From Catonella sp963545085 (GTDB lineage: Bacteria; Bacillota; Clostridia; Lachnospirales; Lachnospiraceae), in assembly GCA_963545085.1 (NCBI GenBank), contig CAUUHV010000006.1, forward strand, positions 15,083 through 79,082: DNA of 64,000 nucleotides, written 5' to 3'. The stretch's first letter is position 1. Every line of letters begins with the position of its first letter. Below are positions 1 to 9,107 of the stretch, piece after piece. Below the pieces are notes generated by a model that ran no database searches, was not told the origin of the DNA, and saw only the letters and a program-made list of their open reading frames with translations. Made by a program: the position numbers and the translations under genes.

Positions 1-1088
1 AGGCTTACTTTATGTTCTCCGGAATAATAGCCTGCGGAACGGGCCATATCGTGATTCGTGTAAAAAGGAGCGTTTATATAACTGTCGCTCTTTGAAGCGA
101 AAATTTCATCGGATTTAACTTGCTTGTCAACATAATCGGAGGCGGGCAAAACGCCTTTTAAAACCTTAGCTATCACGCCTTCGTTTCCGGAGAAATCAAA
201 GTCGAAAAAGCTGTCAACACCGCTTTCGTAATAGGCGGCATACTCATTTATATTGCTCCATGCCTCGCCTACAATATAAGCGTTCGGGTTGACCTCCTTT
301 ACAGTCTTATTAAGCCATGTAAGTATCTCCGTATTTTTGGTTATGTTTCCGGTCACATAATAGGTTACGGCATCAAGTCTGAACCCGTCCGCACCGAGGT
401 CGAGCCAGAATTTTACTATTTTCTTAAATTCTTCCCTGACAGCAGGCTCATCAAGATTAAAATCAGGCATACGAGGAGAAAATCTCGCCTCATAGAACCA
501 TTCGGTTCCGTCTATCGGAGCATAGCCTCCCTGCGATTCTTTGGTAAAGTTATAATAATTAAAATAAGGGCATACGGACGCGTCGGGCTTTTCACCCGCA
601 GACAGTCCCTTAATATAGTCCGTGGCGGAGATGAACCAAGGATGCATGGAGGAGCTGTGGTTCATTACCAAATCTAAAATTACTTTAATACCTCTTTTGT
701 GACATTCGTCCAAAAGTTTTTTGAAATCGTCAAGAGTGCCGTAATCCTTGTCTATTGCCATGTAGTCCATAACATCATACTTATGATATGAGTCGGACGG
801 AGAAATGGGCATAAGCCAGATTTCATTTGCTCCGAGGTCGGTATCGGTATCGGCGTTGCCGTCATTTATATAGTCGAGTTTTTCGGTAAGCCCTTTTAAA
901 TCGCCTATGCCGTCGCCGTTGCCGTCATAAAAGGAATAGACGAAAACCTCATATGAGGTGCGGTATTTGTCATCGGGAACATTTAAAGGCTTTCGTCCGG
1001 TAACGGCGGGACGGACGGCACAGCCGGTAAGCGACAAAGCGGCAGGTACCACGACGAAAAGTCCTTTAAGAAACGATTTTAAATTCAT
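1..1088 (-). CDS. Secreted alpha-amylase lipoprotein (GH13), 3' part cut by window edge
   Basis: An open frame runs leftwards from an ATG at 1086-1088 off the window start, so only the N-terminal 362 residues are visible. The N-terminus is a lipoprotein signal with lipobox LTGC, placing the enzyme on the outer face of the membrane. GH13 signatures appear in order: DLVMNH (region I), GFRLDAV with the nucleophile Asp (region II), VGEAW with the acid/base Glu (region III) and TNHD (region IV). The family hydrolyses alpha-1,4-glucans extracellularly. The start is preceded by AAGGAG about 10 bases upstream. The exact substrate cannot be told, and the C-terminal domain lies outside the window. Confidence 0.9.
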   Translation of the reverse strand, partial: MNLKSFLKGLFVVVPAALSLTGCAVRPAVTGRKPLNVPDDKYRTSYEVFVYSFYDGNGDGIGDLKGLTEKLDYINDGNADTDTDLGANEIWLMPISPSDSYHKYDVMDYMAIDKDYGTLDDFKKLLDECHKRGIKVILDLVMNHSSSMHPWFISATDYIKGLSAGEKPDASVCPYFNYYNFTKESQGGYAPIDGTEWFYEARFSPRMPDFNLDEPAVREEFKKIVKFWLDLGADGFRLDAVTYYVTGNITKNTEILTWLNKTVKEVNPNAYIVGEAWSNINEYAAYYESGVDSFFDFDFSGNEGVIAKVLKGVLPASDYVDKQVKSDEIFASKSDSYINAPFYTNHDMARSAGYYSGEHKVS

Positions 1089-1130
1089 ATAAGTAAATCT
1101 CCTTGACCTTTAATATGAAGATTATAGCAT

Positions 1131-1139
1131 AAAATAAAG
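1131..1139 (-). promoter_or_regulatory. Extended -10 promoter for the alpha-amylase
   Basis: On the minus strand TGcTATAAT lies about 42 bases upstream of the amylase start. It is a perfect -10 with the TG extension; the -35 side is only T-rich, which fits an extended -10 promoter. Confidence 0.5.
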
Positions 1140-1271
1140 GGAAAGAAAGGGGAAATAAAATTGCTTAAATTTTTTTATACGTATGATTGTATTATGAAGC
1201 ATTGAGATTTACTTTTAAAAAAATCCCCTTGGATGTATAATGAGGAAAAATTGCCGAAGGAGGGAATGATT

Positions 1272-2462
1272 ATGGAGTATAAGGAAAAAATAAACAGGTT
1301 TATAGACGAGCATATTGATGAATATAAGGAAATTGCACTTAAAATTCACTCAAATCCGGAAGTAAGCAATTATGAATTTGAATCCTGTAAGTTATTATCC
1401 GAAAGGCTGAAAAAGGAAGGCTTTGATGTGAAGGTGGACATAGGAGGTCACAGGACAGGCTTTCTTTCTACATATAAATCAGGAAAGCCGGGACCTGTAA
1501 TCGCTTTTTTGGCGGAATATGACGCACTTCCCGGCATAGGACACGCTTGCGGGCACAATTTGTTCGGTGCGAACAGTTCCCTTGCGGCGGCAGGGCTTAA
1601 GAGTGTAATTGATGAAGTCGGAGGGGAAATAAGGGTGTACGGAACACCGGGAGAAGAGGGCGGAGAAAACAGCGCCGCAAAGGAAAGCTATGTGCGAAAG
1701 GGATTATTTAACGATATAGATGTCGCTCTTTGCGCGCATCCTGCCGACCATAATGCCGCAACAGGCAGTCTGCTTGCAATCATTCCTTTGACAGTAAAAT
1801 TTTATGGAAAGCCGGCGCATTCGGCTGCGGCTCCGGAGCAGGGAATAAACGCTCTTGATGCGGTAATACAGGTGTTTAACGGAGTAAATGCCCTCCGCCA
1901 GCATGTGACACCTGACGTAAGGATTCACGGAATTATTACTTACGGAGGTGATGCTCCCAATATTGTTCCCGAGTATGCCGAGGCAAAATTTTATCTTAGA
2001 GCCGGTACAAAAAAGAGGGTAGAGGATTTAAGAAAAAGATTTGCGGATATAGTGACCGGCGCAGGGCTTCAGACGGGAGCGAGACCGGAGCTGTTGCAGG
2101 AAGAAAATAATGTTGATGATATGGTAATAACGAAAACATTGGATGAGATATATATTAAAAATGTAAAAGAAATCGGTGAGGAAATAGAGCGTGTGCCTAA
2201 GAAAGGCATAGGATCTTCAGATGTGGGAAATGTGTCTTATGTCGTACCTACCATACAGCCGACCTTTAAAATATCGGAGGGAAAGCTTATAGGACATACG
2301 GAGGAATTTAAACAGGCGGCATGCAGCGAATATGGGCTTGAGGCAATAAGGAACTGTTCGAAAGCGCTTGCGTACACCGGACTCGACTTGATTTTAAATA
2401 AAAATCTGCTTGACGAAGTGAAAAAAGACCATAAAGAGAGCTTGAAAAAAGTAAGTATGTAA
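1272..2462 (+). CDS. M20 family metallopeptidase / amidohydrolase (AbgB/PM20D2-like)
   Basis: The 396-residue protein is a zinc-dependent M20 amidohydrolase of the aminoacylase/aminobenzoyl-glutamate hydrolase branch. Metal-site motifs are HACGHN at residues 91-96 and GTPGEEGG with the catalytic Glu; the C-terminal half has GSSDVGNVSYVVP, typical of the branch. It probably hydrolyses an N-acyl amino acid or dipeptide in the cytoplasm; there is no signal peptide. An upstream in-frame ATG at 1233 exists, but AGGAGGG at 1258-1264 sits seven bases before the ATG at 1272, which decides the start. It is a single-gene unit closed by a hairpin. Precise substrate unknown. Confidence 0.85.
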   Translation: MEYKEKINRFIDEHIDEYKEIALKIHSNPEVSNYEFESCKLLSERLKKEGFDVKVDIGGHRTGFLSTYKSGKPGPVIAFLAEYDALPGIGHACGHNLFGANSSLAAAGLKSVIDEVGGEIRVYGTPGEEGGENSAAKESYVRKGLFNDIDVALCAHPADHNAATGSLLAIIPLTVKFYGKPAHSAAAPEQGINALDAVIQVFNGVNALRQHVTPDVRIHGIITYGGDAPNIVPEYAEAKFYLRAGTKKRVEDLRKRFADIVTGAGLQTGARPELLQEENNVDDMVITKTLDEIYIKNVKEIGEEIERVPKKGIGSSDVGNVSYVVPTIQPTFKISEGKLIGHTEEFKQAACSEYGLEAIRNCSKALAYTGLDLILNKNLLDEVKKDHKESLKKVSM

Positions 2463-2473
2463 GAAAGGATATT

Positions 2474-2520
2474 ATGGAAACGGTGAGCGAAGTTTCGGGA
2501 CACCGTTTCCATTTGTCTTA
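2474..2520. terminator. Hairpin terminator after the M20 gene
   Basis: A perfect 12-bp stem (ATGGAAACGGTG paired with CACCGTTTCCAT, 2474-2485 and 2501-2512) encloses a 15-base loop. The T-tract is poor (TTTGTCTTA), so it may be a weak terminator. It lies between convergent genes and could serve both. Confidence 0.55.
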
Positions 2521-2552
2521 GTCGTTTATACAGGTTTGTTTTTTCTAATTTT

Positions 2553-5500
2553 TTACTCTATACTCTTTAACGCCTCTATCATATCTATTTTTTTCAAATT
2601 CATGTACATTACGGCATTTACGACGAGTGAGAAGGCTATGGTTAAAAGTATGCTTAAAAGATAGCTTTCCGGACTTATTTTCCTGCCGAACATCATAAGA
2701 TCGACCTCGACCGTTTTTATAGTGAAAAGATGTAAGATTGTTCCGAAAATTACGCCGAATATCATACCGAAAACAGTAAGGAGAACATTTTCTCTATAAA
2801 CGTATGAGGAAACCTCGCCGTCAAAAAATCCTAAAACCTTAAGGGTGGCAAGCTCACGCTTTCGCTCAAGTATATTTATATTATTCAAATTATATAACAC
2901 AACAAAAGCTAAAAGCCCCGCTGAAATAATCAACACATAAATAACCAGATTAAGCACTTTAAGCATACTGTCAATATTTTCCTGAAGCTCCGTAGTAAAT
3001 TTTACGCCTGCGCAGGCGGGAGCGGATAAAAGAAACTTTCCTAAAGAGTCTTCCGAAATCCGGCCGTCACCGTATTTAAGGTAGAGCGTGTTATACTCCG
3101 GTTCGCTTCCGTAGAGATTTTTATAAATTTTAGGTGAAAGAAAGAGGTAATGAAACACATAATTTTCCACTATTTTTTCTATCCTTACAGAAACGGTTTT
3201 CTCACCCTTTCTTTTAATGTCAACGGTATCGCCGATCTTTAGAGAAAGCATGGCGGCGGTTTTTTCGGATATAAACGCTCCGTCGCCTTCGGGATAACCG
3301 TAATCCTCACCGGTTATCCTATCCTTTAAGGTTACAAAATTCTTAATATTTTCCATGTTTTTCGGCACGAATAAAATAGCGTTTCGCATGGCGCTTCCAT
3401 GAGTAAGATCCGCCGATAAAAGGTATACATTTTCCGAATTTTTTATGCCGTCATATTTTAAAACGGAAGATTTAAGCTCATTTTTTTCTGCATTCGATGA
3501 CTTGGATTTTATAGACACGGCGGCATCGTATGTAAAGATATTTATATACTGTTTTTTTGCTATTTCCTGAATGGAATCCCTTAACCCGAAGCCTACAAGA
3601 AGCAGACCCATACAGCCGCCTATGCCTATTACCGTCATAAAAAGCCTTTTTTTGTATCTGGCTAAATTTCTTACGGTAGCCTTCCCGGTAAAATTTAACC
3701 TTTTCCATATAAAGGAAAGTCTTTCAAGTAAAACCCGTTTTCCGTGTTTAGGAGGCTCGGGACGCATAAGAACGGCGGGGGATTCCAAAAGCTGCTTTAT
3801 GGAAGAAGCGACGGTAGCTGTTACCGTGCTTAGAGTTGCAGCCCCTAAGGCGAAAATCCCCTGCTCGTAATTAACGGGCGTAAGGCAATAAGGCATACTT
3901 ATAAACAGCGTGCCGTAGGATTTTATGATGAGGAGAGGTAAAAATCTCTCACCGATTGCTATTCCTATAAGGCTTCCCGAAATCGTGGCTGACATGCAGT
4001 AAAAAATATATCTGCCGGATATTGTAGCATCACTATAACCTAAAGCCTTTAAAATGCCCATGTTAAGACGTTGTTCATCAACCATTCTTGTCATTGTCGT
4101 AAGACTGACAAGGGCGGCTACAAGGAAAAATATCACGGGAAATACATTGCCTAAATTATCCATTCTGTCCGAATTTTGCTCGAAGCTTACATAGCTTTCT
4201 ATCTTATCCCTGTCAAGCACATAAAAATCAGGCATGGAAAGGTTTTTGAGTTCTTTTTTCGCATCCGCTATCTTTTCCTTTGCTTCATTTATATCCGAGG
4301 TCGCCTCGGGAAGCTTTTCTTTATACTCTTTTTCAGCCTCGGCAAGTTCGGACCGTTTCTCACTTAAAGTATCTTTAGCTTCACTAAGAGCGCTTGCGCC
4401 GTCATCAAGCTTTTTCTTAGCATCCGCAAGCTCGGTTTCTTTTTCCGCCATGATTTTTCCGGCATGTTTAAGCTCTTTTCTCTTTTCTTCAAGTGTTTCC
4501 AAAGCTTTGCCAAGTTCGGATTCACCGCCCTTAATTTTAATTTCAGCTTTGTCAAGCTTTTCCTTTGAAGAATCAAGCTCCTCTCTTGCCGAATCAAGCT
4601 CCGATTTTACTCCGTCAAGTTTTATCTTGGAAGTATCAATTTCGGTTTTAGCTTTTATAAGCTCGGTATTTACCTTATCAAGCTCCGTCTTGGCAACATC
4701 AAGAGAGGCTTTTTCAGCACTAAGCCTTGCCTCGGTTTCGGGAGAGGAATAGCCTGCCTGCTTTGCCGCTTCGTACCGGGAAGCTGCCGCCTCATATTTC
4801 TTTATCCCTTCCTCATAGGCTGTTAAATTTTTGTTATATTCGTCAAGCCCGGTGTTATACTTCGCTAAACCCTCGTCGTATGTTTTTTTGCCGACAAGAT
4901 ATTCCGTAAGTCCCGCGCTATATTTTTTAAGTCCTTTATTATATTTTTTTAAGCCTTTGTTATATTCCTTTTTAGCCTCGTCAAGCTCTTTTTTATTTTT
5001 ATTTAAGAGCTTTTCGGACGAAGCGAGCTTTGCCTTTCCGTCATTTAGTTCTTTTTTAGCCTTATCAAGCTTTGCCTTTCCGTCATTAAATTTGGAGACG
5101 GCTTTGTTTAACTCTTTTTCCTTTTTCGAGACCTTTTTTTCGGATTTTTTAAGTTTATTTTTACCGTCATTTATTTCTTTTTTGGCATCCGCCAACTTTT
5201 TTTCGGCATCTGAAATTTCTTTCTCGCCTTTTCTAATATCTTCTTCGGCTTCGCTTTTAACCGAATTCAGGCGTTCTGCACTTATTTCTTCTTCCATACT
5301 CTCAATTTCGGCGGTTACGGGAGCTATAAAGTCTTTATAAGAATCGCTGTAAGTCATAAGTGAGTCGGCATTTTTAACCTTCAGATAAGCTTCGGTGTAG
5401 ACCTTAAATTTAAAAACTTCCGGAAGAATTACCAAAAATGAGTCTATGGAGCCGTGGCCTATAGAGCCGGAACCTCTGCCTATTTCGGTATAATAAGGCA

Positions 5501-6023
5501 GATCGGCTATTCCCGTTACGGTAAATTCGGTATTTGTAAGATCGTCAGAAAGAGAGGAATCGTCATCCGACGTGACTGATATTTTATCTCCGATTTTATG
5601 ATTTCCGAGTAAACAGGCTTTTGTGTCAAGCAGACATTCGTCGGGCTTTTCGGGCAGTCTGCCTTTTACAAGATAAGGTCTGTTTATGTCGTCGGTAAGG
5701 GAAATGAGTTTTACTACAAGTCCGGCCTCATCGGTATTCCAGATAACTTCCTTGGTTTTAGCACCTTTTACAAGCTCGACATTTTTTGCTTTTTTGATTG
5801 TCTCAAGGCTGCTTTCAGAAAGCCCGAGGGTACCGATAACCCTTATATCCATGAGCTTCGTATCGTCATAATATTTATCTGCGGAGAGCTTCATATCGCT
5901 TCCGGCTGAACGAAGTCCCGCGAAAAAAGCGGTGCCGAGCATTACTATAAAGAAGATGGATATGAATCTTCCGAAATTTTTTCGGATTTCTCTGAAGAAA
6001 TCAAGCATGAGTTTATTTTTCAT
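2553..6023 (-). CDS. ABC transporter permease, FtsX/MacB type, with long coiled-coil insert
   Basis: The 1156-residue membrane protein starts with a single TM segment (residues about 15-35). An external region follows, and a highly charged Lys/Glu/Ala-rich coiled coil spans residues about 247-595, part of it in seven-residue units of the form KYNxGLx. Two FtsX-type permease blocks come next (about 620-745 and 1025-1150), each with three to four TM helices. This layout matches large Firmicute FtsX permeases in which TM1 and TM2 are separated by an extracellular stalk. It is encoded 24 bases downstream of its ATPase. Such pairs usually act as mechanotransmitters or export lipids or peptides rather than import solutes. 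The ribosome binding site is weak, suggesting coupling to the ATPase gene. Substrate unknown. Confidence 0.85.
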   Translation of the reverse strand: MKNKLMLDFFREIRKNFGRFISIFFIVMLGTAFFAGLRSAGSDMKLSADKYYDDTKLMDIRVIGTLGLSESSLETIKKAKNVELVKGAKTKEVIWNTDEAGLVVKLISLTDDINRPYLVKGRLPEKPDECLLDTKACLLGNHKIGDKISVTSDDDSSLSDDLTNTEFTVTGIADLPYYTEIGRGSGSIGHGSIDSFLVILPEVFKFKVYTEAYLKVKNADSLMTYSDSYKDFIAPVTAEIESMEEEISAERLNSVKSEAEEDIRKGEKEISDAEKKLADAKKEINDGKNKLKKSEKKVSKKEKELNKAVSKFNDGKAKLDKAKKELNDGKAKLASSEKLLNKNKKELDEAKKEYNKGLKKYNKGLKKYSAGLTEYLVGKKTYDEGLAKYNTGLDEYNKNLTAYEEGIKKYEAAASRYEAAKQAGYSSPETEARLSAEKASLDVAKTELDKVNTELIKAKTEIDTSKIKLDGVKSELDSAREELDSSKEKLDKAEIKIKGGESELGKALETLEEKRKELKHAGKIMAEKETELADAKKKLDDGASALSEAKDTLSEKRSELAEAEKEYKEKLPEATSDINEAKEKIADAKKELKNLSMPDFYVLDRDKIESYVSFEQNSDRMDNLGNVFPVIFFLVAALVSLTTMTRMVDEQRLNMGILKALGYSDATISGRYIFYCMSATISGSLIGIAIGERFLPLLIIKSYGTLFISMPYCLTPVNYEQGIFALGAATLSTVTATVASSIKQLLESPAVLMRPEPPKHGKRVLLERLSFIWKRLNFTGKATVRNLARYKKRLFMTVIGIGGCMGLLLVGFGLRDSIQEIAKKQYINIFTYDAAVSIKSKSSNAEKNELKSSVLKYDGIKNSENVYLLSADLTHGSAMRNAILFVPKNMENIKNFVTLKDRITGEDYGYPEGDGAFISEKTAAMLSLKIGDTVDIKRKGEKTVSVRIEKIVENYVFHYLFLSPKIYKNLYGSEPEYNTLYLKYGDGRISEDSLGKFLLSAPACAGVKFTTELQENIDSMLKVLNLVIYVLIISAGLLAFVVLYNLNNINILERKRELATLKVLGFFDGEVSSYVYRENVLLTVFGMIFGVIFGTILHLFTIKTVEVDLMMFGRKISPESYLLSILLTIAFSLVVNAVMYMNLKKIDMIEALKSIE

Positions 6024-6047
6024 AGCAAGTACCGTTTTTCTTAAACA

Positions 6048-6752
6048 TCACCATTCTATATCATTTACAGAAACCGGAGAAGGATTATTTTCTATCCTTT
6101 TAACCGTTCCGTTTTTTATTCTGATTACCTTATCCGCCATAGGAGTAAGCGCCGAATTATGCGTAATAACTACAACTGTCATACCTCTTTTTTTACAGGT
6201 GTCCTGAAGAAGCTTAAGTACTTCTTTACCGGTGACATAATCAAGCGCGCCCGTAGGCTCGTCACAGAGAAGCAGTTTAGGATTTTTGGCAAGCGCTCTC
6301 GCTATTGCCACTCTCTGCTGCTCGCCGCCGGAGAGCTGAGCGGGAAAATTGTCCATCCTGTGCGCAAGTCCCACTTCCTCAAGCACTTCTTTCGCGTCCA
6401 TAGGCTCTTTGCATATCTGAAGTGCAAGCTCCACATTTTCAAGTGCCGTAAGGTTTTGCATGAGATTATAAAATTGAAATACGAAGCCCACATCCTCTCT
6501 GCGATATGCTATCATACCTCTCTTTTTTAACGAGCTGATTTCTTTTCCGTCAACCGATATGGAGCCGGAGGTAAGGGTATCCATTCCGCCGAGGATATTA
6601 AGAACCGTGGTTTTTCCCGCCCCGGACGGCCCCACTATAATTACAAACTCGCCCTTATCAATGTCAAAGCTTATACCGTCGCAGGCATTTATGCTTATAT
6701 CACCCATTTTATAGGTCTTTTTAACATTTTTTAAAGAAATATATGAATCCAT
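6048..6752 (-). CDS. ABC transporter ATP-binding protein (LolD/MacB type)
   Basis: This 234-residue nucleotide-binding subunit has Walker A GPSGAGKTT (residues 41-49), signature LSGGEQQR and Walker B LLLCDEPTGALD, followed by the switch His in VVVITHN. The sequence is closest to the LolD/MacB-like group that partners FtsX permeases. The open frame extends upstream to 6920, but GGAGT seven bases before the ATG at 6750-6752 and the family's usual start (MDSYISLKNVKK) place the start here. It forms a two-gene leftward operon with the giant permease. The 370 bases upstream hold no other gene, only the divergent promoter for the DUF1848 gene. Confidence 0.92.
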   Translation of the reverse strand: MDSYISLKNVKKTYKMGDISINACDGISFDIDKGEFVIIVGPSGAGKTTVLNILGGMDTLTSGSISVDGKEISSLKKRGMIAYRREDVGFVFQFYNLMQNLTALENVELALQICKEPMDAKEVLEEVGLAHRMDNFPAQLSGGEQQRVAIARALAKNPKLLLCDEPTGALDYVTGKEVLKLLQDTCKKRGMTVVVITHNSALTPMADKVIRIKNGTVKRIENNPSPVSVNDIEW

Positions 6753-7049
6753 AAGGGTACTCCTTTCGCACGGTTTCATTATCAATTCTATCAAAAACGG
6801 ACAGTTATTTCCAGTATTCTGTATAAGCTTGCCGATTACTTCAATTAAGCCGCGCAAAAGAACACATGACCGAATCAATATCTTATCTTTATCCGCGTAA
6901 GCAACGGACAGGGCGGACAAAATTCAGGAGACAGTATAAATGAATTATATTCAGATTTCGATTTAATGCGTTCGAATAGAAATCCGAGTTAAACTTCCGT
7001 GATTTAATCGAAAATATTATAAAATGAAAAAAGAACGGAAAATTTCGCT

Positions 7050-7079
7050 TTGATGTTTTAAGACGGTTTATGTTAAAAT
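7050..7079 (+). promoter_or_regulatory. Sigma-A promoter for the DUF1848 gene
   Basis: TTGATG (7050-7055) and TAAAAT (7074-7079) are separated by 18 bases, with a TG extension at 7071-7072. The start codon is 45 bases downstream. Confidence 0.6.
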
Positions 7080-7123
7080 GCGCGTAACGATGCGGATAAA
7101 AGTTTAAGCGGGGAGGTAGGAAG

Positions 7124-8083
7124 TTGATAATAAACACGGGGCAGAGGACCGATATTCCGGCGTTTTACGCGGAATGGCTCATAAACAGGATAAGAGAGGG
7201 ATTTGTTATGACAAGGAATCCCTTTAATGAAAGTCGGGTAACAAAGTATTATCTTTCGCCCGATTATGTGGATATTATAAACTTCTGCACCAAAAATCCG
7301 GAGCCTATGCTAAAATATATGGATGAACTTAAAAAGTATAAACAATTCTGGTATGTAAGTATAACGCCCTACGGTAAAGAGATAGAGCCTAATGCGCCGG
7401 ATAAGGAAAGAGTGCTTGAAGGTTTTATAAAGCTGTCGGAAACGGTAGGAATAAATTCAACAGGATGGCGCTATGATCCGATTTTTATAAATGAAATATA
7501 TACGGTGGAGCTGCACATAAGAGAGTTTGAGAAGATGGCGAAAAAGCTTTCGGGATATACAAAAGTCTGTGTTATAAGCTTTATAGATTTATACGGTAAG
7601 GTTTTAAGAAATTTTCCCGAGGTGAAACCCGTTCCTGACAGGATTAAGGAAGAATTGGGCAAGGAATTTATAAAAATCGCTAAAAATAACGGAATGACGA
7701 TTTATCCCTGCTCGGAAGGAAAAAACCTTGAAAAATACGGAGCGAACTGCAACGGTTGTATGACGGCGGAAATAATGGAAACAGCAATAGGAGAAAAGCT
7801 TGCCATACCGAAGTTTAAGCCCGCAAGGGAGGGCTGCGCCTGTTATTTAAGTAATGATATAGGAGCTTACGACACCTGCGGTCATTTTTGTAAATATTGC
7901 TACGCAAACTCGAGTATCGAAACAGTGAAAAGAAATATGAAGCTTGCGGATGTAAATTCGCCTTTAATCACGGGCAATTTAAAAGAAGGCGATATTATAA
8001 GAGAAGCGGAGAAGATTTCTTACATGGACAGACAAATTTCTTTTTTAAATCCTAAATTTAATTTAAAAACCTTAAACCCTTAG
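7124..8083 (+). CDS. DUF1848 family protein with C-terminal cysteine cluster
   Basis: A 319-residue soluble protein matching the DUF1848 family in its opening (TDIPAFYAEWLINRIREG) and its C-terminal cysteine-rich block. Cysteines occur as CNGC and as CGHFCKYCYAN; the latter is a CxxxCxxC arrangement like that binding the Fe-S cluster in radical SAM enzymes, though it lies near the C-terminus instead of at the head of a barrel. I infer a metal or Fe-S site, but the reaction is unknown. GGGAGG at 7111-7116 supports the TTG start at 7124. It is monocistronic by position. Confidence 0.8.
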   Translation: MIINTGQRTDIPAFYAEWLINRIREGFVMTRNPFNESRVTKYYLSPDYVDIINFCTKNPEPMLKYMDELKKYKQFWYVSITPYGKEIEPNAPDKERVLEGFIKLSETVGINSTGWRYDPIFINEIYTVELHIREFEKMAKKLSGYTKVCVISFIDLYGKVLRNFPEVKPVPDRIKEELGKEFIKIAKNNGMTIYPCSEGKNLEKYGANCNGCMTAEIMETAIGEKLAIPKFKPAREGCACYLSNDIGAYDTCGHFCKYCYANSSIETVKRNMKLADVNSPLITGNLKEGDIIREAEKISYMDRQISFLNPKFNLKTLNP

Positions 8084-8116
8084 TAATGGATTGGACACAG
8101 TTTGTTCAATGATTTG

Positions 8117-8125
8117 TGATATAAT
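8117..8125 (+). promoter_or_regulatory. Extended -10 promoter for the (p)ppGpp synthetase gene
   Basis: TGaTATAAT at 8117-8125 is a perfect extended -10 about 65 bases upstream of the ATG. No well-spaced -35 is evident; TTGTTC at 8102-8107 is only 12 bases away. Confidence 0.5.
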
Positions 8126-8189
8126 AATTTTTAAAGGGAAATAAATGTATTTGACCCGAGCTGTCAGTTTTCAACACAGGGGGTGAAGC

Positions 8190-8981
8190 ATGGAAAACGA
8201 AATTGATATTGATATGTCGGAAGCAACGGCTCTTATGAATGTTTTGGAAAAAGATGACAAGAACAAAATGGCGGAGGCGATAAAAAACCTCGCGGATATA
8301 GATTTTGACGCGTTTTCTCCGGAAATGAAAGAGAGAATGCTTGAGCTTATAAGGCAGAACACCCTGCCTATACAGCGCTTTTTTGCAAGCTATAAATGCG
8401 CGATAATGGAAGTGGAAACCAAATTCAGGGTGCTTAACGAGGAGTTTTCGCTTCTTTATGACGGGAACCCGATAGAGACGATTAAGTCGAGAATAAAAAG
8501 TAATGACAGTATAATGCGGAAGATGATACGCAGAGGGCTTCCGTTCGACCTTGATTCAATAGAAGAAAACCTGGATGATATTGCAGGAGTGCGTGTTATA
8601 TGCTCATTTATAGATGATATCTATATGCTTGCGGAATGCCTTTTGAAACAGGACGATGTGACGCTTATTAAAATCAAGGATTATATAAAGAATCCGAAGC
8701 CTTCAGGTTACAGGAGTTTACATCTAATAGTTTCCGTGCCTATTTTTCTTGTAAATGAAAAGAAAATGGTAAAGGTGGAAGTACAGCTTAGAACTATAGC
8801 CATGGACTTTTGGGCTTCTCTTGAGCATAAGATGAGGTATAACAAAAATATTTCAAAAGAGCTTTTAGACGAGCTTTCAAGGGAGCTTAACGAGTGCGCG
8901 GCTGAGAGTGCCGCTCTCGATTTCAGGATGCAGACCGTTAAAAACAGATTAAGGGAAGAGGGAAAAAGCGGATTTCTGTAA
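8190..8981 (+). CDS. relQ: Small alarmone (GTP pyrophosphokinase) synthetase, RelQ/YjbM-like
   Basis: This 263-residue protein carries a RelA/SpoT synthetase domain and no hydrolase, TGS or ACT domain, so it is a small alarmone synthetase making (p)ppGpp from GTP/GDP and ATP. Visible motifs are DDIAGVRVICSF, KDYIKNPKPSGYRSLH and VEVQLRTIAMDFWASLEH. Typical RelQ proteins are about 210 residues. The excess is an acidic N-terminal helical segment of roughly 65 residues, rich in Met, Asp and Glu, which I do not recognise and which could be regulatory. GGGGGTG directly upstream serves as the ribosome binding site. The gene is followed by an uncharacterised gene behind a repeat-containing spacer. 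Confidence 0.88.
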   Translation: MENEIDIDMSEATALMNVLEKDDKNKMAEAIKNLADIDFDAFSPEMKERMLELIRQNTLPIQRFFASYKCAIMEVETKFRVLNEEFSLLYDGNPIETIKSRIKSNDSIMRKMIRRGLPFDLDSIEENLDDIAGVRVICSFIDDIYMLAECLLKQDDVTLIKIKDYIKNPKPSGYRSLHLIVSVPIFLVNEKKMVKVEVQLRTIAMDFWASLEHKMRYNKNISKELLDELSRELNECAAESAALDFRMQTVKNRLREEGKSGFL

Positions 8982-8988
8982 AAGTTTG

Positions 8989-9030
8989 AAATTTTATGAA
9001 AAAGTGTTCAAAATTTTATGAAAAAGTGTT
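8989..9030 (+). repeat. Two exact 20-bp direct repeats upstream of an uncharacterised gene
   Basis: The 20-mer at 8989-9008 recurs exactly at 9011-9030, a 22-base period equal to two helical turns. Each unit contains ATTTTATGAAAAAG. Spacing on one DNA face suggests a regulator binding site, but this is inference. Confidence 0.6.
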
Positions 9031-9054
9031 AAAATTTACCTGTATCCTAAACTC

Positions 9055-9086
9055 GAATTCAAGCTGAAACTTGCAAAGCTGAATTC
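9055..9086 (+). other. Stem-loop in the putative 5' leader of the 9108 gene
   Basis: GAATTCAAGCT (9055-9065) pairs with AGCTGAATTC (9077-9086) with one bulged A, giving a 10-bp stem and 11-base loop that ends 21 bases before the start codon. There is no T-tract, so it is not a terminator. Confidence 0.4.
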
Positions 9087-9107
9087 ATCAGAGAATCGAG
9101 GGGCATT

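Noticed and set aside
4831..5340. Long plus-strand frame opposite the coiled-coil part of the FtsX-type permease
   Set aside because: It is the complement of Lys/Glu/Ala repeats, giving a Ser/Phe/Leu-rich shadow without ribosome binding site.
7844..7950. DUF1848 cysteine motif as a classical radical SAM enzyme
   Set aside because: CxxxCxxC lies near the C-terminus and no TIM-barrel sequence follows, so I keep it as a metal-site family of unknown function.
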